Assembly: GCA_019187225.1 (NCBI GenBank) | Contig: JABAQQ010000028.1 | Location: forward strand, 1 to 64,000 | DNA from: Saprospiraceae bacterium | GTDB lineage: Bacteria > Bacteroidota > Bacteroidia > Chitinophagales > Saprospiraceae | Direction: 5' to 3' | Length of the DNA stretch: 64,000 nucleotides | Shown here: positions 1-8,436 of the stretch, one piece after another | Layout: every line of letters begins with the position of its first letter | Position numbering within the stretch: the stretch's first letter is position 1 | The notes under the pieces: model-generated | Told to the model about the DNA's origin: nothing | Database searches by the model: none | What the model saw: only the letters and a program-made list of their open reading frames with translations | Position numbers and translations under genes: made by a program

Positions 1-175
1 CTTCTCTTACCAGTTTGATCAATTCGTCAATCATTCATCTTTTTGAACGAAAGGTATTGATCTTCAAAGAACTCTGTCAAAGATTAAAATTCACATTATG
101 AATTTTTACAAACCGAGAATCGCTGTAATTGGCGCCCCCCTTTAAAATTGGAAAACTTAAAAATGTTAGGTATTT

Positions 176-2458
176 ATGGAAGAAGGAAAGTTATTTGAAT
201 TAGAAGTTCTCAAAATTGCAAGCTTTCTTTGGCCTGACTGCGAAAATGGAGGCCCTCACTTTATAGAAGGCAGAGAACGAGACGGAGTTTTCGTTACCGA
301 GGATGTGATCCATTTAATTGAAGTTACAATATCAAAAAATGAATCTAAAACAAATCAAGATGTAAAGAAGTTATCTGGTCTTAGAGACCATTTAAAGGCG
401 AAACATCCTAATAAACTCATAAAATGTTGGTTTATTACAAAACATGAACCCACTCCCTCCCAAAATTCGATTGCAGAGAGTGAAGGGGTTATAGCAATTT
501 CCTTTCTGAAATTTCAATCCAAATTATTTGATGCAAAAAAATATTTATTTAGGCGCGATAGACATAACTTTGGTAGTGTGCGTGATCCTAAGACTGAAGA
601 TGCCCTAAAGTTTGAAGACAAATTTGTCCCCACAGAAATTATTGAAATTGACAATCCTTCTCCATTGTCAATTTCAATAATTTCAGATAATTTAGCAAGG
701 AGAGGTGAAAGATATGTTATGCTGGGTCATTTTGGGGTGGGGAAAAGTTTAACTTGCCGAGAGATTTATAATAAATTAAAAATATCTTTTGAAAAAGGGC
801 GAATTAATAAATTCCCAATTTTTATAAACTTGCGTGAGCATGACGGGCAAACTAACCCATCTGAGGCAATAATTCGCCATGCAAATACTATTGGTTTTGA
901 TAAGCCTGAAAGTTTAGTTGCCGCATGGAAACTTGGGTATATAATTTTAATTTTAGATGGGTTGGATGAAATGGCCCCATTATCATGGGCAGATCAACCA
1001 ACAAAATTTAAGGATGTTCGTTATAAAACTATGACTTTAATCAGAAATTTTATAAGTGGGACGCCTTCAGAAAGTGGTATACTAGTATGTGGACGTTCAA
1101 ATTACTTTGATTCTGATGAAGAATGCTTAAATGCTTTAGAAAATGGGGCAAATTTAAAATTACTAAAGTTATCTGATTTTAATGAGCATCAAATTTCAAC
1201 CTACTTAAAAGAGAAGGATATAAAAGTTAATATTCCTGAATGGTTCCCAACGAGGCCATTACTTATTGCGTATCTTGTCTCTAAGGGCTTGTTCCAAGAA
1301 GAGATTACAAATAAGGATTTAGATGCAGCTAGTGGATGGGATTGGCTAATAGATAAGATAGTCGAACGTGAGGCTAGGCTAGAAAATGGAGTTGATTCGA
1401 AGACCATCAGAGAAATAATTGAAAAGCTAGCTTCTTACTGTAGAACTTTATTGCATCCGCTTGGACCTGTAACTGAAGAAGTAATCTCTAATGTGTTTTA
1501 TCAGGTATGCGGTTATTATCCAAAATCTGATAATCGTGCTTTAACAATGCTACAGCGATTGCCGGGGCTTAGTGCGCCCGATCAATCTAAAGAGGGTGCG
1601 AGAAACTTTTTAGATGAAAATTTTGTACAAGTTGCTGCTGCGGGACAAGTATTTAAATTTATTCAAAGTCCATATCAACGAAATGTAGATAGAATTGATA
1701 ATCCGCGACTTTGGAAAGAATGTATGGGAGACCTAGGTATATCGCTTTTGTCCTATATGTATAATAAAAAGGCACTTGGTAAGGAGAGAGTTTTTGAGGC
1801 TCTAGATTATGCAAAAAAATATGAATATAATGTATTGGCTGTCGATATACTCTTATTAATCAATGATGAAGACCTTGTTTTTAATCGAAAAGACTTTACG
1901 ATATCCGATGTGATTATACCTACTTGGTATTTAAAGGATAAAAATTTAAACACAATTACTTTTAGGGAAGTAATAGTACAGAAATTGATAGTTGAATCAT
2001 TTGAACGTGATTTTGCTTTACCAGTCTTTAAAGAATCATATATTGTTTCCGTTATTGGAGTTCATGATCAAAAGTTTTTGCCTGATGGTAAATTTGAAAA
2101 CTGTATATTTGACCAGTTTGATGAAAAAAAAGATACAAATGCAGCAATATTAAACAGAGATGATCTATCAATCTCAGAAAAAGTTTGTATTACCATTTTG
2201 CGTAAATTGTATTTTCAAGCAGGGGGGGGTAGAAAAGAAAAGGCCTTAAAAAGTGGGCTTTCCCCCCAACAAGTTGTATATGCTGACAAGGTGTTATCCT
2301 TACTTGAGAAAGAAAGGTTTGCATATAAAAGTAAAGCGAGCCCAAATAATAGAATTTGGATACCTGTGCGTTCTCGATCCGCAGAAGTCACTCAAATTGT
2401 AAGAAGTAAAGATAAAAAAATAAATCTTTTAGCTAAGATGCGTGAAATAAAAGCGTGA
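176..2458 (+). CDS. NACHT-family STAND NTPase with endonuclease-like N-terminal domain
   Basis: A 760-residue protein with the layout of bacterial NLR-like (STAND) proteins. Residues 1-130 resemble a PD-(D/E)XK nuclease: an acidic helix with E8, RERDG at 33-37 (D36), then a strand with E49-V-T51 where the usual lysine is a threonine, and K54 close by. The NACHT core follows: Walker A GHFGVGKS at 184-191 and Walker B ILILDGLDE at 257-265, with the DGLDE form typical of NACHT. The C-terminal half is helical and unrecognised, and probably acts as the sensor. Family knowledge: related bacterial NACHT proteins sense phage and trigger a toxic effector. A defence role here is inferred. Codon use is strikingly AT-rich against GC-rich neighbours, suggesting recent transfer. 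No partner gene is visible downstream. Confidence 0.8.
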   Translation: MEEGKLFELEVLKIASFLWPDCENGGPHFIEGRERDGVFVTEDVIHLIEVTISKNESKTNQDVKKLSGLRDHLKAKHPNKLIKCWFITKHEPTPSQNSIAESEGVIAISFLKFQSKLFDAKKYLFRRDRHNFGSVRDPKTEDALKFEDKFVPTEIIEIDNPSPLSISIISDNLARRGERYVMLGHFGVGKSLTCREIYNKLKISFEKGRINKFPIFINLREHDGQTNPSEAIIRHANTIGFDKPESLVAAWKLGYIILILDGLDEMAPLSWADQPTKFKDVRYKTMTLIRNFISGTPSESGILVCGRSNYFDSDEECLNALENGANLKLLKLSDFNEHQISTYLKEKDIKVNIPEWFPTRPLLIAYLVSKGLFQEEITNKDLDAASGWDWLIDKIVEREARLENGVDSKTIREIIEKLASYCRTLLHPLGPVTEEVISNVFYQVCGYYPKSDNRALTMLQRLPGLSAPDQSKEGARNFLDENFVQVAAAGQVFKFIQSPYQRNVDRIDNPRLWKECMGDLGISLLSYMYNKKALGKERVFEALDYAKKYEYNVLAVDILLLINDEDLVFNRKDFTISDVIIPTWYLKDKNLNTITFREVIVQKLIVESFERDFALPVFKESYIVSVIGVHDQKFLPDGKFENCIFDQFDEKKDTNAAILNRDDLSISEKVCITILRKLYFQAGGGRKEKALKSGLSPQQVVYADKVLSLLEKERFAYKSKASPNNRIWIPVRSRSAEVTQIVRSKDKKINLLAKMREIKA

Positions 2459-2474
2459 ACAAATTTTATCGTGA

Positions 2475-2953
2475 TTGCTGTCGCTGTTGGCGTCCCCGCA
2501 AGGGGTGTCCGAAACCTTATTCACAGTCTTTTGGTGTATTCATTTCGATTGCGAATCAGTTTGGCTGACGTTCGATACCGATGGCCGGCTGATCAACCCG
2601 GTGTTCAAACAGATGCAGAATGAGGCGCCCGACAAGGCCCACTTTTTTGCAGGTGCTTTTACCAAAACCCAGTATGCCGGGCCGCAGACGCACATTGTGA
2701 TCGTCCGGCTGCTGCAATACATTTTTCGTAAATACTGCACCGACGTCCGGGTGCTGGACGAGGGAAATTACTGGGACACCAACGACCTGGCGGTGTTACA
2801 GGAGCGATTTAGTGCTTACACCAACCTTTTTAACGCGGCCTTCGCCGCCCTTCAACAGATGCCGCCCGCGCCGCCCGGCGAATCGGTGGAGGATTGGTGC
2901 GGCGGATCGCGGCGGCGCTGCGTAAGTTGGATGTCAGGAGTGGTGAGGATTAG
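2475..2953 (+). pseudogene. Frameshifted, 5'-truncated gene remnant
   Basis: From about 2539 the + strand reads as a sensible protein (IHFDCESVWLTFDTDGRL onward) as far as the segment PPGESVED near 2895. There the frame breaks. A +1 shift restores a plausible amphipathic ending, LVRRIAAALRKLDVRSGED, with stop TAG at 2951-2953. No convincing start or N-terminal domain precedes it, and the region abuts the AT-rich NACHT gene. I read it as the 3' part of a resident gene, truncated upstream and frameshifted once. The family is not recognised. A sequencing indel could explain the frameshift but not the missing 5' end. Confidence 0.5.
2483..2499. repeat. Half copy of a small palindromic element (family L)
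   Basis: The sequence GCTGTTGGCGTCCCCGC matches one arm plus the loop of the palindromes at 32653-32681 and 32740-32764. It lies 24 bp after the NACHT stop codon, where base composition switches from AT-rich to GC-rich. Confidence 0.45.
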
Positions 2954-3060
2954 TAGCGTAACTGTAATCCATTTCCACCCCGCCCGGTCTTCCTCGCCGC
3001 GCCGGTGTCTTATGACCCGGCGCACCCACGCGGGATAATCAGGCATAAAAACTTTACCAC

Positions 3061-3705
3061 ATGAAAAACGCATTTTTGATCGCAGCAATACTGGTTATCG
3101 CAACCTCCACCGCCTTCGCACAGGAGGCGCCACCTGCCAACCAAACTTTCGACGCCGGACTTTTTCAATTGATCGACAGCCTGGCAAGAGAAGACCAGAA
3201 GTGGCGGGAAGTGAGCCGGACTTTGAAAAACAGCGGCAATGCAGACTCCATGGAAATAGCGCAGGCCTACGAAATGATGCGCCGGACGGACAGCTTGAAC
3301 CATTTGGTTTTGGTTAAGATCGTTGACCAATACGGGTTTCCCGATTCCGACAAATTGGGCATGGAAGGCACGAAATATTTCTGGCTGTTGGTACAACACC
3401 AGAACGGGCATCCCGACTTTCAGGAGCGCGTGCTAAAAATGATGGAAATCGCGGTCCGGCAAAACAAGGCTTCCGGCAAAGATTATGCTTATCTCCTGGA
3501 CCGCGTTTTGAGGAATACCGGAAAACTGCAGGTGTATGGAACACAGATGATCCTGAATCCTGCAGGGACTTCTTTCGAGCCTTCGCCGTGTATTGATCCG
3601 GAACATTTGAACGAACGGAGGGCGAGCGTTGGCCTGGGAACGATTGAAGCGTATATCGAAATCATGAACCAGGTTTATTCCGGGCAGTTGAAAAAGAAAA
3701 ATTGA
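3061..3705 (+). CDS. Secreted DUF6624-family protein
   Basis: This 214-residue protein has a clear Sec signal peptide (MKNAFLIAAILVIATSTAFA, cleaved before QEAPP). The body matches the DUF6624 pattern seen in Bacteroidota: LIDSLAREDQKWR near the N-terminus, then DSLNHLVLVKIVDQYGFP, LLVQHQNGHPDFQ and a tail with LDRVLRNTGKLQVYGTQ. Biochemical function is unknown; it probably acts in the periplasm or at the outer membrane. It stands alone, upstream of the OmpA gene on the same strand with a 162 bp gap that holds a separate promoter. Confidence 0.75.
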   Translation: MKNAFLIAAILVIATSTAFAQEAPPANQTFDAGLFQLIDSLAREDQKWREVSRTLKNSGNADSMEIAQAYEMMRRTDSLNHLVLVKIVDQYGFPDSDKLGMEGTKYFWLLVQHQNGHPDFQERVLKMMEIAVRQNKASGKDYAYLLDRVLRNTGKLQVYGTQMILNPAGTSFEPSPCIDPEHLNERRASVGLGTIEAYIEIMNQVYSGQLKKKN

Positions 3706-3793
3706 AATTTTGCCCGCTTGCAGCACTGGCAATGGCCTCGCTCCCGGGTAGTTGAAATAATAGTTAACTCTTCGTTTTTTTCCCGTTTAAATC

Positions 3794-3822
3794 TTGTTTT
3801 TTTCCCGTTGTTCGTACTTTTG
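3794..3822 (+). promoter_or_regulatory. Candidate Bacteroidota promoter for the OmpA gene
   Basis: TTG at 3794-3796, an 18 bp spacer, then TACTTTTG at 3815-3822, matching the Bacteroidota consensus TTG-N19-TAnnTTTG. It lies about 45 bp before the ATG at 3868, which supports that start over the upstream in-frame ATG-less extension. Confidence 0.5.
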
Positions 3823-3867
3823 GCGCAAGCTAAATCAAAACTTCTCACGAAACAAAACCAATCTGTT

Positions 3868-5364
3868 ATGAAGCATCTTTTCACTGCTTTTTGCTTAGTG
3901 CTGGCGCTGATGCTTGTCCAACACGAAGCCTACGCCCAACCCAAACACGGCCTCACCGTGCGCGCCTTGTTGTACAATTATGAAAACCCCGAACCGGAAT
4001 GGGAAGACTGGGACGACATCTTCGGCGACAATGGCCGGGGTATCGAACTGGCCTACAACCGCGCGCTCGACAAACACGCCACACTGGTCATTCCCTTCAA
4101 ACTGGGCACTGCGAAGAAACCATCCGAACGCAACAACGGTATCCCGGGAGGCAACGAACTGCTGGCCAATCTCGACGCCCAGATGCAATACAGCTTGTTC
4201 AAATACGGACGCCTCATCAATCCCTACGTGGCGCTCGGTATCGGCTCCACCTGGAATGTGGACGATGAACATTTCGACTTCAACATTCCGGCAAGCGTCG
4301 GCCTGAACATCCGCCTCGCCAAAAACGTGTACGCCAATGCTCAGTCCCAATTCCGTTTCTCTTTGGAAGACCGCCCGGGCTGGCACCACGGCATCGGCGC
4401 GACGTTTTTCTTCGGCGATACGGACAGCGACGACGATGGCATCCTCGACAAAGACGACCGGTGCCCCGACGTACCGGGCGTACCCAACCTGATGGGTTGC
4501 CCCGATAAAGACGGCGACGGCATCGGCGATGCCGATGATAAATGTCCCGATGTGCCGGGCGTAGCATCCGCAATGGGCTGCCCCGACCGCGATGGAGACG
4601 CCATTACGGATGCAGAAGACAGCTGCCCCGACGTTGCAGGGATCGCCGCGCTCAAGGGCTGCCCCGACCGCGACGGCGACGGGATCACGGACGCGGACGA
4701 CGCCTGCCCCGACCTGGCAGGAACAGCCCAATACAAAGGCTGCCCGGATACCGACGGCGACGGCATTGCCGATAATGTGGACAAATGCCCGCGCGAAGCA
4801 GGCCCCGCAGCCAACGAGGGCTGCCCCGTACGCGACCGCGACGGCGACGGCATTGCCGACGCCGATGATGCTTGTCCCGATCAACGCGGCAGCCTGGCTA
4901 TGCGCGGTTGCCCGGATACCGACGGCGACGGCGTGGCCGACCGCGACGACCGCTGCCCGGACAAGGCAGGTCCGGCAAGCAACAAAGGTTGCCCGGAAAT
5001 CAAGGCCGAGGACAAGGCTAAACTCGAGCGTGCCGTCAAACTCGTGCAATTCCAGACCGGAAAGGCGACCTTGCTGCAAAAATCATACGCCGTGCTCGAC
5101 GAAGTGGTAGAGGTGATGAACAAGTACCCTGAATACAGCCTCAATATCAGCGGTCATACCGATGCCACCGGCGACGACAAAATGAATATGGCGCTTTCGG
5201 AAAAACGCGCCAATGCCTGCCACGAATACCTTATCAGCAAAGGCATCGCCAAAAGCCGGATGTCGCACGCCGGTTACGGCGAAACCAAGCCGGTGGCCGA
5301 CAATAAAACTGCCGCCGGTCGCGAAAAGAACCGCCGCGTGGAGTTTGAATTGTATGTGAAGTAA
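3868..5364 (+). CDS. OmpA-family outer-membrane protein with thrombospondin type 3 repeats
   Basis: A 498-residue protein. The start at 3868 gives a proper signal peptide ending ...EAYAQ. Residues of about 22-185 form an outer-membrane beta-barrel-like domain. Next come seven calcium-binding TSP3 repeats of about 27 residues, each with a DxDGDGxxDxxD acidic loop and a CPD...GCPD spacer. The C-terminal 120 residues are an OmpA peptidoglycan-binding domain (LNISGHTDATGDD and the NRRVEFELYVK ending). The role is structural, tethering the outer membrane to the cell wall. Strong GC and repeat bias produce long false antisense frames here. A hairpin terminator follows at 5410-5442. Confidence 0.9.
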   Translation: MKHLFTAFCLVLALMLVQHEAYAQPKHGLTVRALLYNYENPEPEWEDWDDIFGDNGRGIELAYNRALDKHATLVIPFKLGTAKKPSERNNGIPGGNELLANLDAQMQYSLFKYGRLINPYVALGIGSTWNVDDEHFDFNIPASVGLNIRLAKNVYANAQSQFRFSLEDRPGWHHGIGATFFFGDTDSDDDGILDKDDRCPDVPGVPNLMGCPDKDGDGIGDADDKCPDVPGVASAMGCPDRDGDAITDAEDSCPDVAGIAALKGCPDRDGDGITDADDACPDLAGTAQYKGCPDTDGDGIADNVDKCPREAGPAANEGCPVRDRDGDGIADADDACPDQRGSLAMRGCPDTDGDGVADRDDRCPDKAGPASNKGCPEIKAEDKAKLERAVKLVQFQTGKATLLQKSYAVLDEVVEVMNKYPEYSLNISGHTDATGDDKMNMALSEKRANACHEYLISKGIAKSRMSHAGYGETKPVADNKTAAGREKNRRVEFELYVK

Positions 5365-5409
5365 GTAGCGGCTGAGAATAAAGTACCCGATTTTCCTTGC
5401 AAAATTTGA

Positions 5410-5442
5410 ATGCCTTCGCTTATGTTCCAAAGCGAAGGCATT
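5410..5442 (+). terminator. Hairpin terminator after the OmpA gene
   Basis: Perfect inverted repeat AATGCCTTCGCTT / AAGCGAAGGCATT with a short loop, about 45 bp after the stop codon. The T-tract is weak. Confidence 0.6.
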
Positions 5443-5505
5443 CCTGTTTGAAAGAAGAACCACTAAAAATGTCTTCCCGCTAAACTGGCTGAAGCAAAGA
5501 GCGTA

Positions 5506-5640
5506 CTACCTGACAAAAATAAGATACATCAGCAACATCAATACTACAGTGGCGATAGCCAGCACAATGAGAAACTTGCGGTTGTCCTCCCGGTCTTTAG
5601 CGGAAATCTTCTGCTTCGGCGTTCTATGTTTTGTAGACAT
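5506..5640 (-). CDS. Small single-pass membrane protein (44 aa)
   Basis: The minus strand encodes MSTKHRTPKQKISAKDREDN, then one hydrophobic helix (FLIVLAIATVVLMLLMYLIF), ending VR and stop TAG. A basic/charged N-terminus followed by a C-terminal transmembrane segment is the layout of a tail-anchored or single-pass inner-membrane microprotein. It lies downstream of the POT transporter gene on the same strand, separated by a hexamer repeat. The family is not recognised; coding potential is supported by the clean charge/hydrophobicity pattern. Confidence 0.55.
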   Translation of the reverse strand: MSTKHRTPKQKISAKDREDNRKFLIVLAIATVVLMLLMYLIFVR

Positions 5641-5696
5641 GACAAATATGATAATTGAAAGTTAGTGATTTCATGCCAGTATCCGTTTACTGACCT

Positions 5697-5743
5697 AATA
5701 ACTGCCACTGCCACCGCCACTGCAACTGCCACCGCCACTGCTA
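5697..5743. repeat. Hexamer repeat array at the end of the POT gene
   Basis: On the minus strand, units of the form GCRGTK (GCAGTG, GCGGTG, GCAGTT) are repeated about seven times. The POT stop codon (TAG, 5741-5743) forms the edge of the array. Confidence 0.6.
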
Positions 5744-7381
5744 ACTCAGCCCCTGTTCCCGGAATACCCGGTTGAGCCATCGCAGCATAGCGAACAGCGC
5801 CAGCGCAGCCACGGAAAGCAAGACAAAATTAACCCAAAAAAACGCTGCTTTATCGTCGTATTGATCCCACATCGAAGCCAATACCCCGCTCAATTTATTG
5901 CCGATGGAAGTAGCCAGTTGCCAGCCGCCCATCATCAGGCCGGTGATGTGACGCGGTGCCATTTTCGACACCATTGAAAGTCCCATCGGACTGAGACACA
6001 ACTCGCCCACTGTGATGACGCCATAGGCAGCAATCAGCCACCCTGCAGATGCTTTCACCGCGCCGTTGTGGCTGGCATAGACCGCCCAAACGGTGACGAG
6101 CGTGCTGAGGGCTGAAATTATCAAACCCCACCCAATTTTGGCAGGTGTGGTGGGTTCCTTACCACGTCGCCGGAGCCAGGCAAAAAAAGCGATGAGCAGT
6201 GGCGTGAGCAAGACGACAAAAAATGGATTGACCGATTGATACAATTCGGTCGAGATCAGCGAGACACTGCCATCGCCGGGCGGGCGTTCGGCCTCCGGGA
6301 CATTCTGGAAATAGGGATTGAAAGTATTGACCTTTATAATTTTATCCTCCGCATCGCGGCTGGTTCGGAACTGCCCGTCGTACTTTGGATAAAGGGTGTC
6401 TTTCATCGAAACCACCTGCGCCATTTGCAGGCTTTCGGCCGGCCCCGCCATCCAGGCGGGCATCTCGCGATCGGTGTAAAATTCCGCCCAGGTGGTGAGC
6501 GCCGTACCGTTTTGTTTGAAAATCGCCCAAAAAACGACAACTACGGCATAAATAGAAAGCAACACCTTGATACGGGGTTTGTCTTCCGGTGCGGCTTTCC
6601 ATAATATCCAGAGGTAGAACGCAACAACAGGTATGCTGCCGAAAAGGAATGCATCGGTGGAATCGGAACCAAAAATATTACCGGGCAACATCCAGCCTGC
6701 AATGCCTGCCACAATGGCTGGCAGCAGGACGGAGGAAAGCATTTGCCCAACGCCCGCTTCGCCCGGCACAGCGGGTTTGCGCACATCCGCATGGGCGTAG
6801 TGTTTCATCCCAACCAGAAAAACGATGACACCTATGAACATACCCACACCCGCAGCGGCAAATGCGGCGCCCCAGCCGATGTTGTGCCGCAGCCAGGCAG
6901 CAAAAAAATTGCAGATAAAGGCGCCGATATTAATGCCCATGTAAAAAATGCTATACCCCGTGTCTTTCAGGTGTTTGTACCGGTCATCGTTGTAAAGGTT
7001 ACCCAGCAGCACCGATATATTGGGCTTAAAAAAACCGTTCCCCAGGATCATCACACCGAGCGAGGCGTAGAATGAGAACATGTTGTTCGGGATCGCCAGC
7101 ATCAGGTAGCCGATGCCCATCAACACGCCTCCCAGGATTATACTGCGCCGGTAGCCCAGCAATTTATCGGCCAACAGACCTCCAATAAAAGGAGTGAGAT
7201 AAACCAATGCGATGAAAGTACCAAAAATATCGGACCCTACGGCGCGGTCGAGCGACAAGCCGCCTTTCTGCGCATCGGTCATGTAGAGCAAAAAAATGCC
7301 GATCATGAGATAGTAGCCGAAGCGCTCCCACATTTCGGTGAAAAACAGAAAAGGAAGACCGGAAGGATGTTTTTTGAACAT
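5741..7381 (-). CDS. POT/PTR family proton-dependent oligopeptide transporter
   Basis: A 546-residue major-facilitator membrane protein importing di- and tripeptides with protons. The N-terminus carries the family signature with the ExxER motif (FFTEMWERFGYYLM, about residues 11-24), followed by GGLLADKLLGYRRSI and about 12-14 membrane segments. The second PTR2 signature region (NIGAFICNFFAAWLR) is present, and MGLSMVSKMAPRH lies near the C-terminus. I place the start at 7381 (MFKKHPSGLPF). The frame stays open upstream only because the heptamer array that directly abuts this ATG has no stops in this direction. The adjacent array leaves no ordinary ribosome-binding site, so an N-terminally extended form starting at 7654 cannot be fully excluded. 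Confidence 0.88.
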   Translation of the reverse strand: MFKKHPSGLPFLFFTEMWERFGYYLMIGIFLLYMTDAQKGGLSLDRAVGSDIFGTFIALVYLTPFIGGLLADKLLGYRRSIILGGVLMGIGYLMLAIPNNMFSFYASLGVMILGNGFFKPNISVLLGNLYNDDRYKHLKDTGYSIFYMGINIGAFICNFFAAWLRHNIGWGAAFAAAGVGMFIGVIVFLVGMKHYAHADVRKPAVPGEAGVGQMLSSVLLPAIVAGIAGWMLPGNIFGSDSTDAFLFGSIPVVAFYLWILWKAAPEDKPRIKVLLSIYAVVVVFWAIFKQNGTALTTWAEFYTDREMPAWMAGPAESLQMAQVVSMKDTLYPKYDGQFRTSRDAEDKIIKVNTFNPYFQNVPEAERPPGDGSVSLISTELYQSVNPFFVVLLTPLLIAFFAWLRRRGKEPTTPAKIGWGLIISALSTLVTVWAVYASHNGAVKASAGWLIAAYGVITVGELCLSPMGLSMVSKMAPRHITGLMMGGWQLATSIGNKLSGVLASMWDQYDDKAAFFWVNFVLLSVAALALFAMLRWLNRVFREQGLS

Positions 7382-7383
7382 AT

Positions 7384-7572
7384 AGACGGTAGACGGTGGA
7401 CGGTGGACGGTAGACGGTGGACGGTGGACGGTAGACGGTAGACGGTAGACGGTGGACGGTAGACGGTGGACGGTAGACGGTAGACGGTGGACGGTAGACG
7501 GTAGACGGTGGACGGTGGACGGTAGACGGTGGACGGTGGACGGTGGACGGTGGACGGTGGACGGTAGACGGT
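7384..7572. repeat. Perfect 27-unit heptamer array RGACGGT (family A, copy 1)
   Basis: Twenty-seven uninterrupted 7 bp units, all AGACGGT or GGACGGT. No other substitution occurs in 189 bp; only the first base varies. The array ends 3 bp from the start codon of the POT gene and would form its mRNA leader. It is the inverted partner of the array at 7647-7716. Confidence 0.97.
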
Positions 7573-7646
7573 GGATGGCTGACAATGACAATGCGTGGTA
7601 AAAGTATGATTGAGGTAGTTGCCAGCTAATAATCTTTGATTGTAGG

Positions 7647-7716
7647 CCGTCCACCGTCTACCGTCCACCGTCCACCGTCCACCGTCCACCGTCCACCGTC
7701 TACCGTCTACCGTCTG
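7647..7716. repeat. Inverted heptamer array ACCGTCY (family A, copy 2)
   Basis: Ten units of CCGTCCA/CCGTCTA (last unit CCGTCTG), the reverse complement of copy 1, separated from it by about 75 bp. A transcript crossing both could form a stem of up to about 70 bp. Confidence 0.95.
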
Positions 7717-7818
7717 GTTGTTTCGGGCAAATGTAATTTCAAAATCAGGATGTGCAAGTCATTCCGCACGAACTTTCCAAAAGTTGACACTTTCGGAATG
7801 CTTTCGTTGCCGGAAACA

Positions 7819-7826
7819 TATCTTTG
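7819..7826 (+). promoter_or_regulatory. Candidate -7 promoter element TATCTTTG
   Basis: Matches the Bacteroidota -7 consensus TAnnTTTG, 45 bp before the ATG at 7872. No clear -33 TTG is seen at the expected distance. Confidence 0.4.
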
Positions 7827-7871
7827 CCGCCCGTAGCACATTCAAAATTTATCGAAATCCGGCTTTTGAAA

Positions 7872-8330
7872 ATGTTGAACAAAATTTTGCTCGCAGGTGT
7901 GTGCCTTTTGTGTGTTGTCCAAACCGGACTGGCACAGCAGCCCGTTGAAAAAAAAGACTCGAGCCAGGTGGAAGGTCCTGCCACCGTCGCTCCTGCCGAG
8001 CCCATATCCGACAGCATCCTTGTCACGGTTATTCTCAAACACCAGCAGAATAAGAACTTGCCCGAGATCCGCCGGGTACTGGAAGCCCAGGGGTTCTGGG
8101 ATATATTTCCGCCACAGGATGCACGAGTGGTATCGTGGACAATCGCCATGGGGCTCGGCCACATTATTATTCTGGAAATCCCTGCAGGCGCCGAACGACG
8201 GCTCAACCTGGCGCTGGAAAACGGCGCATGGGGAGCCTTCGATACGGAGATCTACCTCACTTACGACTACAAATCGGTGTGGGAAGACTACATAGAACGG
8301 CGAGAGGAAGCGAAAGAGGACAGGAATTAG
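7872..8330 (+). CDS. Small secreted protein of unknown function
   Basis: A 152-residue protein starting at MLNKILLAGVCLLCVVQTGLA, a signal peptide cleaved before QQPVEKK. The mature part has a Pro/Ala/Glu linker, then an alpha/beta domain with LVTVILKHQQNKNLPEIRRVL and VVSWTIAMGLGHIIILEIPAGAERRL, reminiscent of a small ferredoxin-like fold. The gene family is not recognised. The frame extends upstream to 7824 without a signal-like N-terminus, so the later ATG is preferred. Its TAG stop directly abuts a heptamer hairpin (8331 onward). Confidence 0.65.
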   Translation: MLNKILLAGVCLLCVVQTGLAQQPVEKKDSSQVEGPATVAPAEPISDSILVTVILKHQQNKNLPEIRRVLEAQGFWDIFPPQDARVVSWTIAMGLGHIIILEIPAGAERRLNLALENGAWGAFDTEIYLTYDYKSVWEDYIERREEAKEDRN

Positions 8331-8436
8331 GATTTTTGATTTCGGATTGCGGATTTCGGATTTACAGATGCGCTGGAGTGAAAGCACCGGCATAACGAAC
8401 CGGCCCTCGGCAATCCGAAATCCGCAATCAAAAATC
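8328..8436. repeat. GATTKCG heptamer hairpin (family G) between convergent genes
   Basis: Left arm: GATTTTT, GATTTCG, GATTGCG, GATTTCG, GATTTAC. Right arm (about 8411-8433): the reverse complement. The + gene's stop abuts the left arm and the GWxTD gene's TGA stop (8428-8430) lies inside the right arm. It may work as a two-way terminator. Confidence 0.75.

Noticed and set aside
3895-5079. 394-codon minus-strand open frame opposite the OmpA gene
   Set aside because: It is the shadow of GC-rich calcium-binding repeats; the + strand has clear domains and a signal peptide.
7382-7654. N-terminal extension of 91 residues (STVHRLP repeats) on the POT transporter
   Set aside because: The heptamer is stop-free in this direction in all three frames, so openness is not evidence of coding. 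The family begins at MFKKHPSG.
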